Assembly (NCBI GenBank): GCA_027346765.1
Contig: DAIERN010000038.1
Span: 1 to 9,588, forward strand
From: Chloroflexota bacterium
Lineage (GTDB): Bacteria; Chloroflexota; Limnocylindria; Limnocylindrales; CSP1-4
Length of the DNA: 9,588 bases
Direction of reading: 5' to 3'
Shown here: positions 1 to 6,836 of the stretch, piece by piece
How positions within the stretch are numbered: the first letter of the stretch is position 1
Layout of the letters: every line of letters begins with the position of its first letter
Position numbers and translations under genes: made by a program
The notes under the pieces: generated by a model
What the model saw: the letters and a program-made list of their open reading frames with translations, nothing else
Told to the model about the DNA's origin: nothing
Database searches by the model: none

Positions 1-926
1 CGCTCGCGGATGGGGCCGAAATACTGGTCCTCCAGCTCCTGGCCCTTGGGCGAAGGCGCGCCGAAGAGCGTGCGCCCGGTGAGCAGCAGGTCAGGCCGCT
101 GCTCGGCCAGGCGGCGATCGACGAGGAAGTACTCCTGCTCGGGCCCGATGCTCGTGAAGACCCGGCTTGCCGTGGCGTTGCCGAACCAGCGCAGGACGCG
201 GAGGGCCTGCTTCCCGAGGGCCTCCTGCGAGCGCAGGAGCGGGATCTTGTGGTCGAGCGCCTCGCCTGTGTACGAGACGTACGCGGTGGGGATCGTGAGC
301 GTGACGCCGTTCGGTTCCACCTGGAGGAAGATCGGGCTCGTCACGTCCCATGCGGTGTAGCCGCGCGCCTCGAAGGTGGCGCGGATGCCGCCGGACGGGA
401 AGGACGACGCGTCCGGCTCGCCCTGGACCAGGTTCTTGCCGCTGAACTCGGCGATCATGCGCGAGTCGCCGGTGGGCACGAGGAACGAGTCGTGCTTCTC
501 AGCGGTGGAGCCGGTCATGGGCACGAACCAGTGGGTGTAGTGGGTCGCGCCGTGGGACAGCGCCCACTCCTTCACGCCGTGGGCGACGGCGTCGATGATC
601 TGCGGGTCGAATGGCTCGAGGCCGGCCGTGGTGCGGCGGAGCTTGGCCGCAATTGGCTTGGCCAGGTACTGGCGCTGCGCCTCCTCGCCGAACACGTACT
701 GGCCGTAGATGTCGGCCCCGGCGTGGGTCAGGAAATCCTGGGTCGACTCGACGCGCGTGTTGGAGATCGCGCTGGTCGCGACCTGGCGCGGGGTCAGGCC
801 GCTGCTCGTCACCGGGCCACCTGCGGCGCCGCCGCGCGGCGCGGTCCGGCCGCTGGCGTTCGCCGTGCTTTCAGCCGCGTGGCCGTTGGTTGTGCCAGCG
901 CTCTTCGAGCCGAGCTCCATGACCAT
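1..926 (-). CDS. glnN: Type III glutamine synthetase (GSIII), N-terminal part, cut by the window edge
   Basis: Glutamine synthetase catalyses ATP-dependent amidation of glutamate with ammonia in the cytosol. Translating the minus strand from 926 gives 308 residues before the left edge; the whole family is about 700 residues, so over half is missing. Signatures specific to the type III family are visible: THYTHWF (128-134), TAEKHDSF (141-148), [19 protein letters not shown] (176-194), the acidic active-site strand [10 protein letters not shown] (261-270) and [14 protein letters not shown] (284-297). The frame stays open to the edge. I chose the ATG at 926 because a GGAGGG sits about 10 bases upstream; ATGs at 944 and 971 are in frame but lack a ribosome binding site. 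Residues about 6-40 are a Ser/Gly/Ala-rich, probably disordered leader. The gene lies 64 bases downstream of the resB-like gene on the same strand, so co-transcription is likely. Family assignment is very secure; the exact start is less so. Confidence 0.93.
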   Translation of the reverse strand, partial: MVMELGSKSAGTTNGHAAESTANASGRTAPRGGAAGGPVTSSGLTPRQVATSAISNTRVESTQDFLTHAGADIYGQYVFGEEAQRQYLAKPIAAKLRRTTAGLEPFDPQIIDAVAHGVKEWALSHGATHYTHWFVPMTGSTAEKHDSFLVPTGDSRMIAEFSGKNLVQGEPDASSFPSGGIRATFEARGYTAWDVTSPIFLQVEPNGVTLTIPTAYVSYTGEALDHKIPLLRSQEALGKQALRVLRWFGNATASRVFTSIGPEQEYFLVDRRLAEQRPDLLLTGRTLFGAPSPKGQELEDQYFGPIRE

Positions 927-990
927 CGCCGATAGTCCCTCCATGGCACCGCGCACGGTCGCAGCCGACATGGCACGGCTGGGAGCGAGT

Positions 991-2496
991 CTACGGCCGG
1001 GTACCCGTGGTTGTGGGTTGCAATCGGGACTCGGGCCGGTTACGTAGTCGGGCCGACAGCTCGTCCTGAAGCCGTCCGAACTCGCGCTCGACGTCGACGT
1101 AGCGCTCTGCCGCCATGGCGATCTCGAGCCGCTCCCCGTCGAGCCGCGCCCAGACGCGCCGGCGCGGGAAGTAGAAGGTCAGGGCAAGACCCAGGATGAG
1201 CGACAGGTACGCGATCCAGATGAAGCTCTGGCCCGGGTCGCGCTTGATGACCATGCCGGTGTAGGCGCTGGCCTGCGCCCAGCCGATGGTGTAGCCGCAC
1301 GTCTGGCCGGGCGTCGTGGTCGAGCCCAACCCCACGACCTGCAGGAAGCACACGTTGCTGCCGTTGGACAGGGTCTGCGCCGCGATGCCGGTCAGCGCCA
1401 GCAGCGCCGTGCCGTCCGTAGCGCGATTGAGCACGACGAGCAGCCCCAGCTCCGACCCGGGAATCGTCAAGAAGCCCTGCGGCAGGCCGGCCAGCTCGCC
1501 GTCGAGCAGCACCGGGCCGTCCCACACCAGCTGACCGGTGGGGTCCCAGATGGACAGATTCTCGGCCGGCCCAAACGTGTTCTGGTGGAAGACGTAACCG
1601 TCGACCTCCAGCGGGTCGTTGACCCGGATGATCTTGCGTGCCACCTCCTGGCCGTTGCGGTAGACCGCCAGGTCAGTGGTGAAGTCGGCAAAGGAGCCAT
1701 CGGGCCGGGTCGGGGCATCGAAGTGGATGTTCTTCACCAGCAGGTTGTCGGGGGTACCGACCGACTGCACGGGGGCAGTCTGACCCTCCCCCAGAAAGAC
1801 CACGGTCTCGTAGCCCAGGCCCGTCGTGACCGCGGCACCGGCGAGGAACAGGATCAGCCCCAGGTGGGTGAATAGCGTGGCGAGCTTCATGTACTGATTG
1901 CGGTCGCCGTACACGTGCAGGATGGGCGTGGCGCTGTCCTTGTCGCTTGCCACTTCCTCGCGCACCTTGTAGCGATTGCCGCGCAGGACCTCGCGCAGCG
2001 CCTGGGCGCCGTCGGCGCCGGCATCGGCGTACGCGGCCCGATGATCGAGGCGCAGATCGAAGAAGGGCGCGGCCTGGACGACGCGGACGCGGTGCGCCGA
2101 ACGCCACAGGTCGGGCAGCCGATCGAGGGTGCACACCACGATGCTCACGACGAGCAACGTGAGCAGGAACACGAACCACGGCGCGGAGAAGACGCGGAAC
2201 AGCCCCAGCCGCTCGAACATGTCGACCATCCCCGGGCCAACGTTCAGACCCAGGATGCTGAGCGGGTCGTACGCGGCGTGGATCTGGGCCATCTGGTCGG
2301 CGTAGGCGCTGGGGTCGTGCAGCGCGAAGCTGGGCACCTGGCGCAGAACGGCGCCGAACACGCCGGCCACGGCGAGGATGCTGATCTGGAGCACGGCGAA
2401 CTTGACGCTGGTCAGCGTGTGCCACGCGAACCAGCCCAGTTTCCCGAGCGGATTGAGCGCGATGGCGCGACGGGCGCCGAGAGTTGTGCTGGCTAT
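991..2496 (-). CDS. resB: ResB/Ccs1-family cytochrome c biogenesis membrane protein
   Basis: ResB-type proteins work with CcsA/ResC in system II cytochrome c maturation, handling haem and reduced apocytochrome at the outer face of the membrane. Numbering from position 2496 (about 501 residues), I see TM1 near 33-51, TM2 near 106-122, TM3 near 205-223 containing the conserved histidine (H211, THLGL), a large extracytoplasmic domain with the family block [18 protein letters not shown] (about 299-316), and a last TM at about 424-443 followed by [10 protein letters not shown], also typical. The start is a problem. The only ATG in frame is at 2757, inside the PLP gene, and its extra ~87 residues are Arg/Gly/Ala-rich shadow sequence. 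After the PLP stop there is no ATG, GTG or TTG until a GTG at 2394 inside TM1. An ATA at 2496 overlaps the PLP stop as ATAG; CTG at 2439 or 2415 are alternatives. No ccsA partner is in the window. The family call is secure and the start is not. Confidence 0.88.
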   Translation of the reverse strand: MASTTLGARRAIALNPLGKLGWFAWHTLTSVKFAVLQISILAVAGVFGAVLRQVPSFALHDPSAYADQMAQIHAAYDPLSILGLNVGPGMVDMFERLGLFRVFSAPWFVFLLTLLVVSIVVCTLDRLPDLWRSAHRVRVVQAAPFFDLRLDHRAAYADAGADGAQALREVLRGNRYKVREEVASDKDSATPILHVYGDRNQYMKLATLFTHLGLILFLAGAAVTTGLGYETVVFLGEGQTAPVQSVGTPDNLLVKNIHFDAPTRPDGSFADFTTDLAVYRNGQEVARKIIRVNDPLEVDGYVFHQNTFGPAENLSIWDPTGQLVWDGPVLLDGELAGLPQGFLTIPGSELGLLVVLNRATDGTALLALTGIAAQTLSNGSNVCFLQVVGLGSTTTPGQTCGYTIGWAQASAYTGMVIKRDPGQSFIWIAYLSLILGLALTFYFPRRRVWARLDGERLEIAMAAERYVDVEREFGRLQDELSARLRNRPESRLQPTTTGTRP

Positions 2497-3701
2497 GTCC
2501 CAAGTCCTGCAGCGGCGGCGAGCGCCTGGTCGAAATCGGCGATGAGGTCGTCGATCTCCTCGAGACCCACTGAGACGCGCACGAGCCCCTCGGGGATCCC
2601 CACCGATGCGAGCTGCGCCGAATCCATCTGGCGGTGAGTGCTCGATGGTGGATGCACGGCGATGGTCCGGACGCTCCCCAGCGACGCGGTGCGCGGCGGC
2701 AGCGTGAGCGCGTCGAGGAACGTTTCTGCGGCCTGCCGGTCGGGCAGCTCGAAGCACAGCATCCCACCGCCGGCGCGGAGCTCGCGCTGTGCCACCTGGA
2801 ATTGGGGGTGCGATGGGAGGCCCGGGTAGCGCACGGTGGTCAGTCCGGCCGCTTCGAGGTGACGCGCCAGCGCGAGCGCGTTGGATGAGTGGCGCTCCAT
2901 GCGGACGTGCAGCGTCTCGATGCCGCGCAACACCAGGAAGGCGCTCTGCGGAGCGAGCGTGCCGCCGGTGTCGATCTGGACCTTGCGGATCGCGGCGATC
3001 AGGTCAGCGCGGCCGCACACGCCGCCGGCGAGCACGTCCGAGTGGCCGCCGATCCACTTGGTCAGCGCCTCGATCACCAGGTCCGCGCCCAGCTCGGCGG
3101 GCCGCACCAGCCACGGAGAAGCGAAGGTGTTGTCGACGCTGATCGTGACGCCGCGCCGGTGGGCGCGCTCGATCAGCGTCGCGAGGTCGGCCAGCACGAT
3201 CGTCGGGTTGGCGATGGTCTCTATATGCAGCAGGCGGGTGTTCGGCCGGAAGGCCGCCTCCACCGCGTCGGGATCGGTCGCGTCGACGAAGGTGGTCTCC
3301 ACGCCGAAGCGCGGCAGCACCGTCGCGAGCAGGTGCTGGACACTGCCGTAGATCTGCTTTGCTGCCACGACGTGATCACCCTGGGCCAGCAGCGACACGA
3401 ACGTCGCGTGCACTGCCGCCATACCGCTCGCGAAGACGTAGCCCGCCTGGGCGCCCTCGATCTCCGCCAGCGCCGCCGCGAGGGCGTTGGCGGTGGGGTT
3501 GTCGATGCGCGAGTACGAGTAGCCCGGGACCTTGTCGCCCAGCACGTCAGCCAGCTCGCCGGCTGACTCAGCGCTGAACGTCACCGCCTGGTAGATGGGC
3601 ACCGCGTCCGGCGTCTGATCGACGCGCGGCGCGTTCGTCGCCGCCCGCAAGGCGCGCGTCCCAAAGCCGTGCCTGCTGGTCTGCTTGGCCTGGCCGCTCA
3701 C
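2493..3701 (-). CDS. Trans-sulfuration family PLP enzyme (cystathionine gamma-synthase / homocysteine synthase / gamma-lyase type)
   Basis: This 402-residue protein belongs to the Cys/Met metabolism PLP-dependent fold-type I family, cytosolic enzymes that make or break C-S bonds in cysteine, homocysteine and methionine. Visible family landmarks: HGFGTRALRAA near the N-terminus, YSYSRIDNPT (61-70, cofactor-phosphate Tyr/Arg), ASGMAAV (91-97), the PLP-stacking Tyr118 in KQIYGS, Asp190 in SVDNTFASP, the Schiff-base Lys215 in ALTKWIGGHSDV, RGIETLHVRMERH (259-271), and the carboxylate-binding Arg375 in LVRVSVGLEEIDDL. Length is normal for the family. Sequence alone does not separate gamma-synthase, O-acyl-homoserine sulfhydrylase and gamma-lyase, so I give no symbol. 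The start is GTG at 3701; no Shine-Dalgarno is visible. Its stop overlaps the ResB frame. Upstream lies a highly structured 208-base gap that may regulate it. Confidence 0.92.
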   Translation of the reverse strand: MSGQAKQTSRHGFGTRALRAATNAPRVDQTPDAVPIYQAVTFSAESAGELADVLGDKVPGYSYSRIDNPTANALAAALAEIEGAQAGYVFASGMAAVHATFVSLLAQGDHVVAAKQIYGSVQHLLATVLPRFGVETTFVDATDPDAVEAAFRPNTRLLHIETIANPTIVLADLATLIERAHRRGVTISVDNTFASPWLVRPAELGADLVIEALTKWIGGHSDVLAGGVCGRADLIAAIRKVQIDTGGTLAPQSAFLVLRGIETLHVRMERHSSNALALARHLEAAGLTTVRYPGLPSHPQFQVAQRELRAGGGMLCFELPDRQAAETFLDALTLPPRTASLGSVRTIAVHPPSSTHRQMDSAQLASVGIPEGLVRVSVGLEEIDDLIADFDQALAAAAGLGT

Positions 3702-3736
3702 CGGCCGATGCTACAACCGCACCCGTTCCAGGCCGG
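3701..3736 (-). promoter_or_regulatory. Inverted repeat that would cover the PLP-gene start codon
   Basis: Plus-strand bases 3701-3706 (CCGGCC) and 3731-3736 (GGCCGG) are perfectly complementary, separated by 24 bases. In a minus-strand transcript this makes a 6-bp all-GC stem whose 3' arm ends on the first base of the GTG start codon. With no Shine-Dalgarno visible, the stem could act as a translational on/off element below the larger structured region at 3743-3902. The pairing is seen; the function is inference. Confidence 0.35.
3708..3713 (-). promoter_or_regulatory. Possible -10 element for a leaderless PLP-gene transcript
   Basis: On the minus strand TAGCAT (TANNNT pattern, 4 of 6 matches to TATAAT) ends 6 bases before the GTG start at 3701, the spacing expected if transcription begins at the start codon. 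Together with the missing Shine-Dalgarno this suggests a leaderless mRNA. No convincing -35 lies 17 bases upstream. It competes with the model in which the structured region is transcribed as a leader. The same hexamer is the -10 of the FTR1 promoter in this window. Confidence 0.3.
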
Positions 3737-3742
3737 CCAGGT

Positions 3743-3902
3743 CGTCTTTGTGCGCCAGGCGCACGACCGGTCCGCTGGACTTCGCTCCAGGCGAAATTCT
3801 CTGCGCCAAACGCACAGTCCGTACGCCAAGGGGACTGAATCGGGCCCCGTTCGGCGTTTCCGGAGGGACCCGGCGGACGAGTCGTGCGTTGGGCGCAAGA
3901 CG
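3743..3902 (-). ncRNA. Candidate structured RNA (multi-branch fold) upstream of the PLP enzyme gene
   Basis: Nearly the whole gap between two minus-strand genes is self-complementary. The closing stem pairs 3743-3748 with 3897-3902 and 3752-3775 with 3873-3896, about 26 pairs with a 3-base bulge, a 3x3 internal loop and one further mismatch. Inside lie four consecutive hairpins: 3781-3785/3791-3795, 3802-3805/3811-3814, 3815-3820/3832-3837 (6 bp perfect), and 3841-3848/3865-3872 (7 of 8 pairs). On the minus strand the odd pair in the last hairpin becomes G-U, as do one in the closing stem and one in the second hairpin; on the plus strand two internal-loop positions become G-U instead, so strand evidence only mildly favours minus. 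An alternative pairing 3775-3779/3786-3790 excludes the first hairpin, a switch-like arrangement. It starts 7 bases past the upstream stop codon and ends 41 bases before the GTG. I recognise no known riboswitch core. Palindromic operators or a bulky terminator are alternatives. Confidence 0.5.
3751..3897. repeat. Three copies of a TGCG-N5-CGCA palindrome
   Basis: The motif TGCGNNNNNCGCA occurs at 3751-3763 (a perfect palindrome around 3757), 3802-3814 and 3885-3897. The first and third copies extend into a 25-base repeat in inverted orientation with 20 identical positions; the second matches the first at 12 of the first 14 bases. Centre spacings are 51 and 83 bases, close to whole numbers of helical turns. 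I saw only a 7-of-8 match elsewhere (about 2093-2105, inside resB). These could be operator sites for a dimeric regulator or simply stems of the RNA described at 3743-3902. Confidence 0.6.
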
Positions 3903-3909
3903 CGCGGCG

Positions 3910-5391
3910 CTAGTTGCCGGTCGACTCCCACGGCGCGCGGCCAGGCCAGGCGGGCGGCACGTCGAGCCGGTTGCGCTGCGTTCCATGTGCCCGATTCGCA
4001 ACCACTGACGCGGCCGGCGCGACGACCACTGCCGGTGCTGGCACCCCGGACATGGCCTCGCCCGCCATACCGTTGCCGGCGGTCGTGCCCGGCTCGGGCA
4101 CCACCGTGACGGTCGGTGGTGTCAGCGGCACGTTGGGCGCGCCCATGGGCACTCCGCCCATGTTCGGCGCGATGCCCGGCCCCACCTGATGGACCTCGCG
4201 CGCGAACCGCACCACCTGATCGCGGCCGCGCCGCTTCGCCTCGTACATCGCCAGGTCGGCGCGGCGGATGAGCTCGGTCGAGGTTCGGCCGTCGTCGGGG
4301 TAGGTCACCAGGCCAATTGACGCCGACGTGCGCACAACGAGCCCGTCGTTGGGCAGGGCCAGGCGACCGATGTCGACGCGCACCTTGTCGGCGACGAGCA
4401 TCGCCCCGTTGAGGTCCGTTTCCGGTAGCAACAGCACAAACTCGTCGCCCCCGTACCGTGCGGCAACGTCGGTGATGCGGATGTCGCCGCGCAACGTGTC
4501 GGCCACCGCGCGCAGCAGCGTGTCACCGGAAGCGTGCCCAAACCTGTCGTTGGCCGCCTTGAGCCCGTCCAGGTCGAACATCAGGAGCGCGAAGGGCCGG
4601 CCGCTGCGCGACGCGCGCAGGATCTCCTGCTCCACCTCGGCGAGGAAGTAGTCGCGGCTGTGCAGCCCAGTGAGCGAATCGAACTGCGACAGGCGCAGTG
4701 CTTCCTCGCGCGCGCGGCGCTGCTCGCGCCCAACCGCGGCGCTTACGTAGGCGACCAACGCCAGCGCGACGACGTTGAAGCAGATGCGCCCGACGTCAGC
4801 CAGGGTGGCGGGTAGCGCGTTGACCGGGATGAGCACACCAATCAGGTATGCGGCGCTGCTGGCGAGAGCCAGGATGACCGGCCCCAGTCCCGACGCCCAG
4901 ACTGACGCGGCTCCCAGGAGGAGCACGTAGCCGAAGAAGAATGGGCTGGTGTAACCGCCCGTGAACACCAGCAGGACGGTCAGGAAGAAGATTGCCGCAG
5001 CAGCCTCGATGGGCAGCCGCTGCTTGCCCAGCACACTCGCGGGGAGGATGTCCTGGAAGATCAGGATCATGACAAACCCCAGCGCCAGGAAGACGACCAC
5101 GGGAGTGGTCTGGCCGGTCCCCGTGAGGACCACCATGACCATCGCAGCGACGATGAACACCAGGCTGGCAACGCGTACCACGCGCTGGTAAACGGCTGGC
5201 GGCAACGCGCTCGCGCTCGAGAGTGACCGCGCCGAGGGTCCACCAGGTGTTTCGGCCACTGCTGCCTGTCGAAGGGGCCGCTCTGGATCTGCCTGGCCCC
5301 GCGCTCGGACCGCAAGGGCGAGCGCGAGCAGCAACAGCAAGACGGCCGCTATGACGATCAGAAACAGCAGGGCAAGCTGGTCGATTCGCAC
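3910..5391 (-). CDS. Membrane-bound diguanylate cyclase (GGDEF domain)
   Basis: GGDEF proteins condense two GTP to the second messenger c-di-GMP. Numbered from the GTG at 5391 (493 residues): TM1 at about 4-29, then about six more TM segments to residue 220. These include FTGGYTSPF (143-151), reminiscent of the membrane input region of PilS-like sensor kinases. A short Arg/Glu-rich helix (222-233) follows, then the GGDEF domain from DSLTGLHSRD (238-247), with metal-binding FDLDGLKAANDRFGH (272-286), intact active site RYGGDEF (312-318), and product-inhibition I-site R305-I-T-D308 exactly five residues before GGDEF. The enzyme should be active and feedback-inhibited. Residues about 401-493 form a Pro/Gly/Val/Ala-rich tail without a recognisable fold. 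The frame is open to 5724, but that part overlaps the MFS gene, and its codons from about 5404 upward are poor in G/C at third positions, so I prefer GTG 5391 (TTG 5403 is the alternative). The gene is divergent from the MFS gene. Confidence 0.92.
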   Translation of the reverse strand: MRIDQLALLFLIVIAAVLLLLLALALAVRARGQADPERPLRQAAVAETPGGPSARSLSSASALPPAVYQRVVRVASLVFIVAAMVMVVLTGTGQTTPVVVFLALGFVMILIFQDILPASVLGKQRLPIEAAAAIFFLTVLLVFTGGYTSPFFFGYVLLLGAASVWASGLGPVILALASSAAYLIGVLIPVNALPATLADVGRICFNVVALALVAYVSAAVGREQRRAREEALRLSQFDSLTGLHSRDYFLAEVEQEILRASRSGRPFALLMFDLDGLKAANDRFGHASGDTLLRAVADTLRGDIRITDVAARYGGDEFVLLLPETDLNGAMLVADKVRVDIGRLALPNDGLVVRTSASIGLVTYPDDGRTSTELIRRADLAMYEAKRRGRDQVVRFAREVHQVGPGIAPNMGGVPMGAPNVPLTPPTVTVVPEPGTTAGNGMAGEAMSGVPAPAVVVAPAASVVANRAHGTQRNRLDVPPAWPGRAPWESTGN

Positions 5392-5403
5392 CTGACTGGA
5401 CAA

Positions 5404-5521
5404 CCCATCGCCCGGTATGGCCTGAGGGAGGGCGAGATTGGTCCCTCGAAGCTGAGTGCTCCGATGGTACTGCCGTAGGTAGGCCGGAAGTACTACTAGC
5501 AGAGCGATTAGTGTGGCGCCG
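5404..5521. promoter_or_regulatory. Divergent intergenic region between the cyclase and MFS genes
   Basis: The 118 bases between the two chosen starts are noticeably less GC-rich than the flanks and should hold both promoters. For the MFS gene, TAGTGT (5509-5514, TANNNT pattern) ends 7 bases before the ATG at 5522, which would suit a leaderless start, but no clear -35 is present. For the cyclase, TACCAT-like sequence is present without a convincing -35. No strong Shine-Dalgarno precedes either start. Confidence 0.4.
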
Positions 5522-6760
5522 ATGCACCGGCTAACAGGCGTTCCGATGGCGCTGGACCGCAACGGCCGGATCGTACTTGTCTGCCGCACGCTGCGCAGTT
5601 TTGCGTTTGGCCTGAACTCGGTCGCGCTGGGGCTGTACCTGGCCGGCATCGGACTGGACGGCGGGCAGATCGGGCTGGTCCTGTCGGCGGCGCTCGCGGG
5701 CACGCTGGGCCTGACGCTCGTCATCGCCCTCTATGGCGACCGGATCGGCCGCCGCCGGCTGCTCATGGCCGGGTCGGCGCTGATGATGGCGGCGGCGGCC
5801 GTGCCGCTCTTGGGCAGCCAGCCGCTGCTCCTCGCCGCGATCGCGTTGAGCGGCATGGTCGCAGTCAACGCCAACGAATCGACCGGGCTCCAGACGGTCG
5901 ACCAGGCGCTGCTGCCGCAAGCGGTGCCGGCTCACCAACGGACCGCGGCCTTCGCGCTCTACAACCTGCTCGCGGCACTGGCGGCCGCGGTCGGCGCGCT
6001 GACGATTGGCCTCGTCCCGGGAATCGGCGCAGCGCTGGGGCTGCGCGGCGCGGACGTGTATCTCCCGGCATTCGTCGTGTACGGGCTCATTGGCCTGGTT
6101 TGCCTGTTGATCCAGTCGCGCCTCGATGCCCGGGCCGAGTCGGGCGAGCGCATCGAGCGGCGCCTGGCGATCGACCGCTCGCGCGGCATCGTGGCGCGGT
6201 TGTCGATCCTGTTCGGGCTGGACTCGTTCGCCGGATCGTTCACGGTCCAGAGCTTCATCGCCTACTACTTCGTGGCCGCGTTCGGCGCGGAGCCGGGCAC
6301 AGTTGGGGCGCTCCTGTTCGGCGCCAACCTGCTCAACGCGCTGTCCTTCCCCGTTGCGGCGTGGCTGTCGCGCCGGTTTGGGCTGATCAACACGATGGTG
6401 TTCACGCATATCCCGTCGAGCTTGTTCCTGTTCGGCGTCGCCCTCGCGCCCAGCCTGGCCGTAGCCGCTCCCCTGTGGCTTGCCCGCGCGGCGCTGTCGT
6501 CGATGGACGTGCCAACGCGCCAGTCGTACACGATGGCCGTGGTCGACCCCGCGGAGCGAACCGCCGCCGCCGGACTCACGAGCCTTGCCCGCGCGATCGC
6601 GCTCGTGCCCGGACCGGCGATCGCGGGCGCGCTGCTGGTGCCGCTGGGTCTGGGCGTGCCGCTGCTCGCGACCGGTGTCCTGAAGATCGCCTACGACGTC
6701 TCGCTGTTCGCGCAATTCCGCGCCCATCCGGCGCCCGAGGAAGTGACGCGCGGCAGTTAG
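5522..6760 (+). CDS. MFS (major facilitator superfamily) transporter
   Basis: A 412-residue inner-membrane protein with about 12 hydrophobic segments in two six-helix halves separated by a charged central loop (about residues 200-222, containing SGERIERRL). The MFS motif A is clear in the loop between TM2 and TM3: YGDRIGRRR (71-79). A second block, MDVPTRQSYTMAVVDPAERT (328-347), lies in the C-terminal half, followed by a Pro/Gly-rich helix (RAIALVPGPAIAGALL). Length is typical. Substrate cannot be told from sequence; proton-coupled efflux or uptake of a small molecule is expected from the fold. ATG 5522 is chosen because a TANNNT element sits just upstream; GTG 5513 and ATG 5546 are in-frame alternatives, the latter giving MALDRNGRIVLV. 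It converges on the FTR1 gene with 76 bases between stops. Confidence 0.9.
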   Translation: MHRLTGVPMALDRNGRIVLVCRTLRSFAFGLNSVALGLYLAGIGLDGGQIGLVLSAALAGTLGLTLVIALYGDRIGRRRLLMAGSALMMAAAAVPLLGSQPLLLAAIALSGMVAVNANESTGLQTVDQALLPQAVPAHQRTAAFALYNLLAALAAAVGALTIGLVPGIGAALGLRGADVYLPAFVVYGLIGLVCLLIQSRLDARAESGERIERRLAIDRSRGIVARLSILFGLDSFAGSFTVQSFIAYYFVAAFGAEPGTVGALLFGANLLNALSFPVAAWLSRRFGLINTMVFTHIPSSLFLFGVALAPSLAVAAPLWLARAALSSMDVPTRQSYTMAVVDPAERTAAAGLTSLARAIALVPGPAIAGALLVPLGLGVPLLATGVLKIAYDVSLFAQFRAHPAPEEVTRGS

Positions 6761-6812
6761 ACCGTGGGTGCGGGCGTTTCGCGCGAACTCCGCAGACGGC
6801 CCGCCGGCCGCT

Positions 6813-6832
6813 GCTGCGCGCCCGGTCGCAGC
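6813..6832. terminator. Hairpin between convergent MFS and FTR1 genes
   Basis: GCTGCG (6813-6818) pairs perfectly with CGCAGC (6827-6832) around an 8-base loop. It begins 4 bases past the FTR1 stop codon on the minus strand and lies 52 bases past the MFS stop on the plus strand. No T-run follows on either strand, so it is at best an atypical terminator or transcript-end stabiliser. A weaker pairing, 6770-6775 with 6799-6804, is also possible. Confidence 0.3.
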
Positions 6833-6836
6833 CCCG

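Noticed and set aside
249..935. A 228-codon plus-strand frame over the glutamine synthetase
   Set aside because: The minus strand carries a continuous type III glutamine synthetase with family signatures through this stretch.
1673..2767. A 364-codon minus-strand frame overlapping resB and the PLP gene
   Set aside because: Arg/Ser/Pro-rich out-of-frame reading of two well-supported genes.
3743..3902. A SAM (S-box), SAH, T-box or cobalamin riboswitch
   Set aside because: Looked for on the minus strand because of the downstream gene. GGAGGGACC is present only on the plus strand and lacks the rest of the S-box core; the T-box sequence and the B12-box are not found.
3743..3902. A MITE or other small mobile element with terminal inverted repeats
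   Set aside because: The ends are inverted repeats, but no target-site duplication flanks them, no second copy is in the window, and internal hairpins fill the centre.
3711..4001. A 96-codon minus-strand frame across the structured gap with recurring VRLA peptides
   Set aside because: The repeated peptides simply reflect the TGCG-N5-CGCA DNA repeats; it overlaps the end of the cyclase gene in another frame and has no ribosome binding site or conserved domain.
5531..6727. A 398-codon minus-strand frame opposite the MFS gene
   Set aside because: Extremely rich in Arg, Gln, Glu and Ala with no fold signature; it mirrors the membrane-protein codons of the MFS gene.
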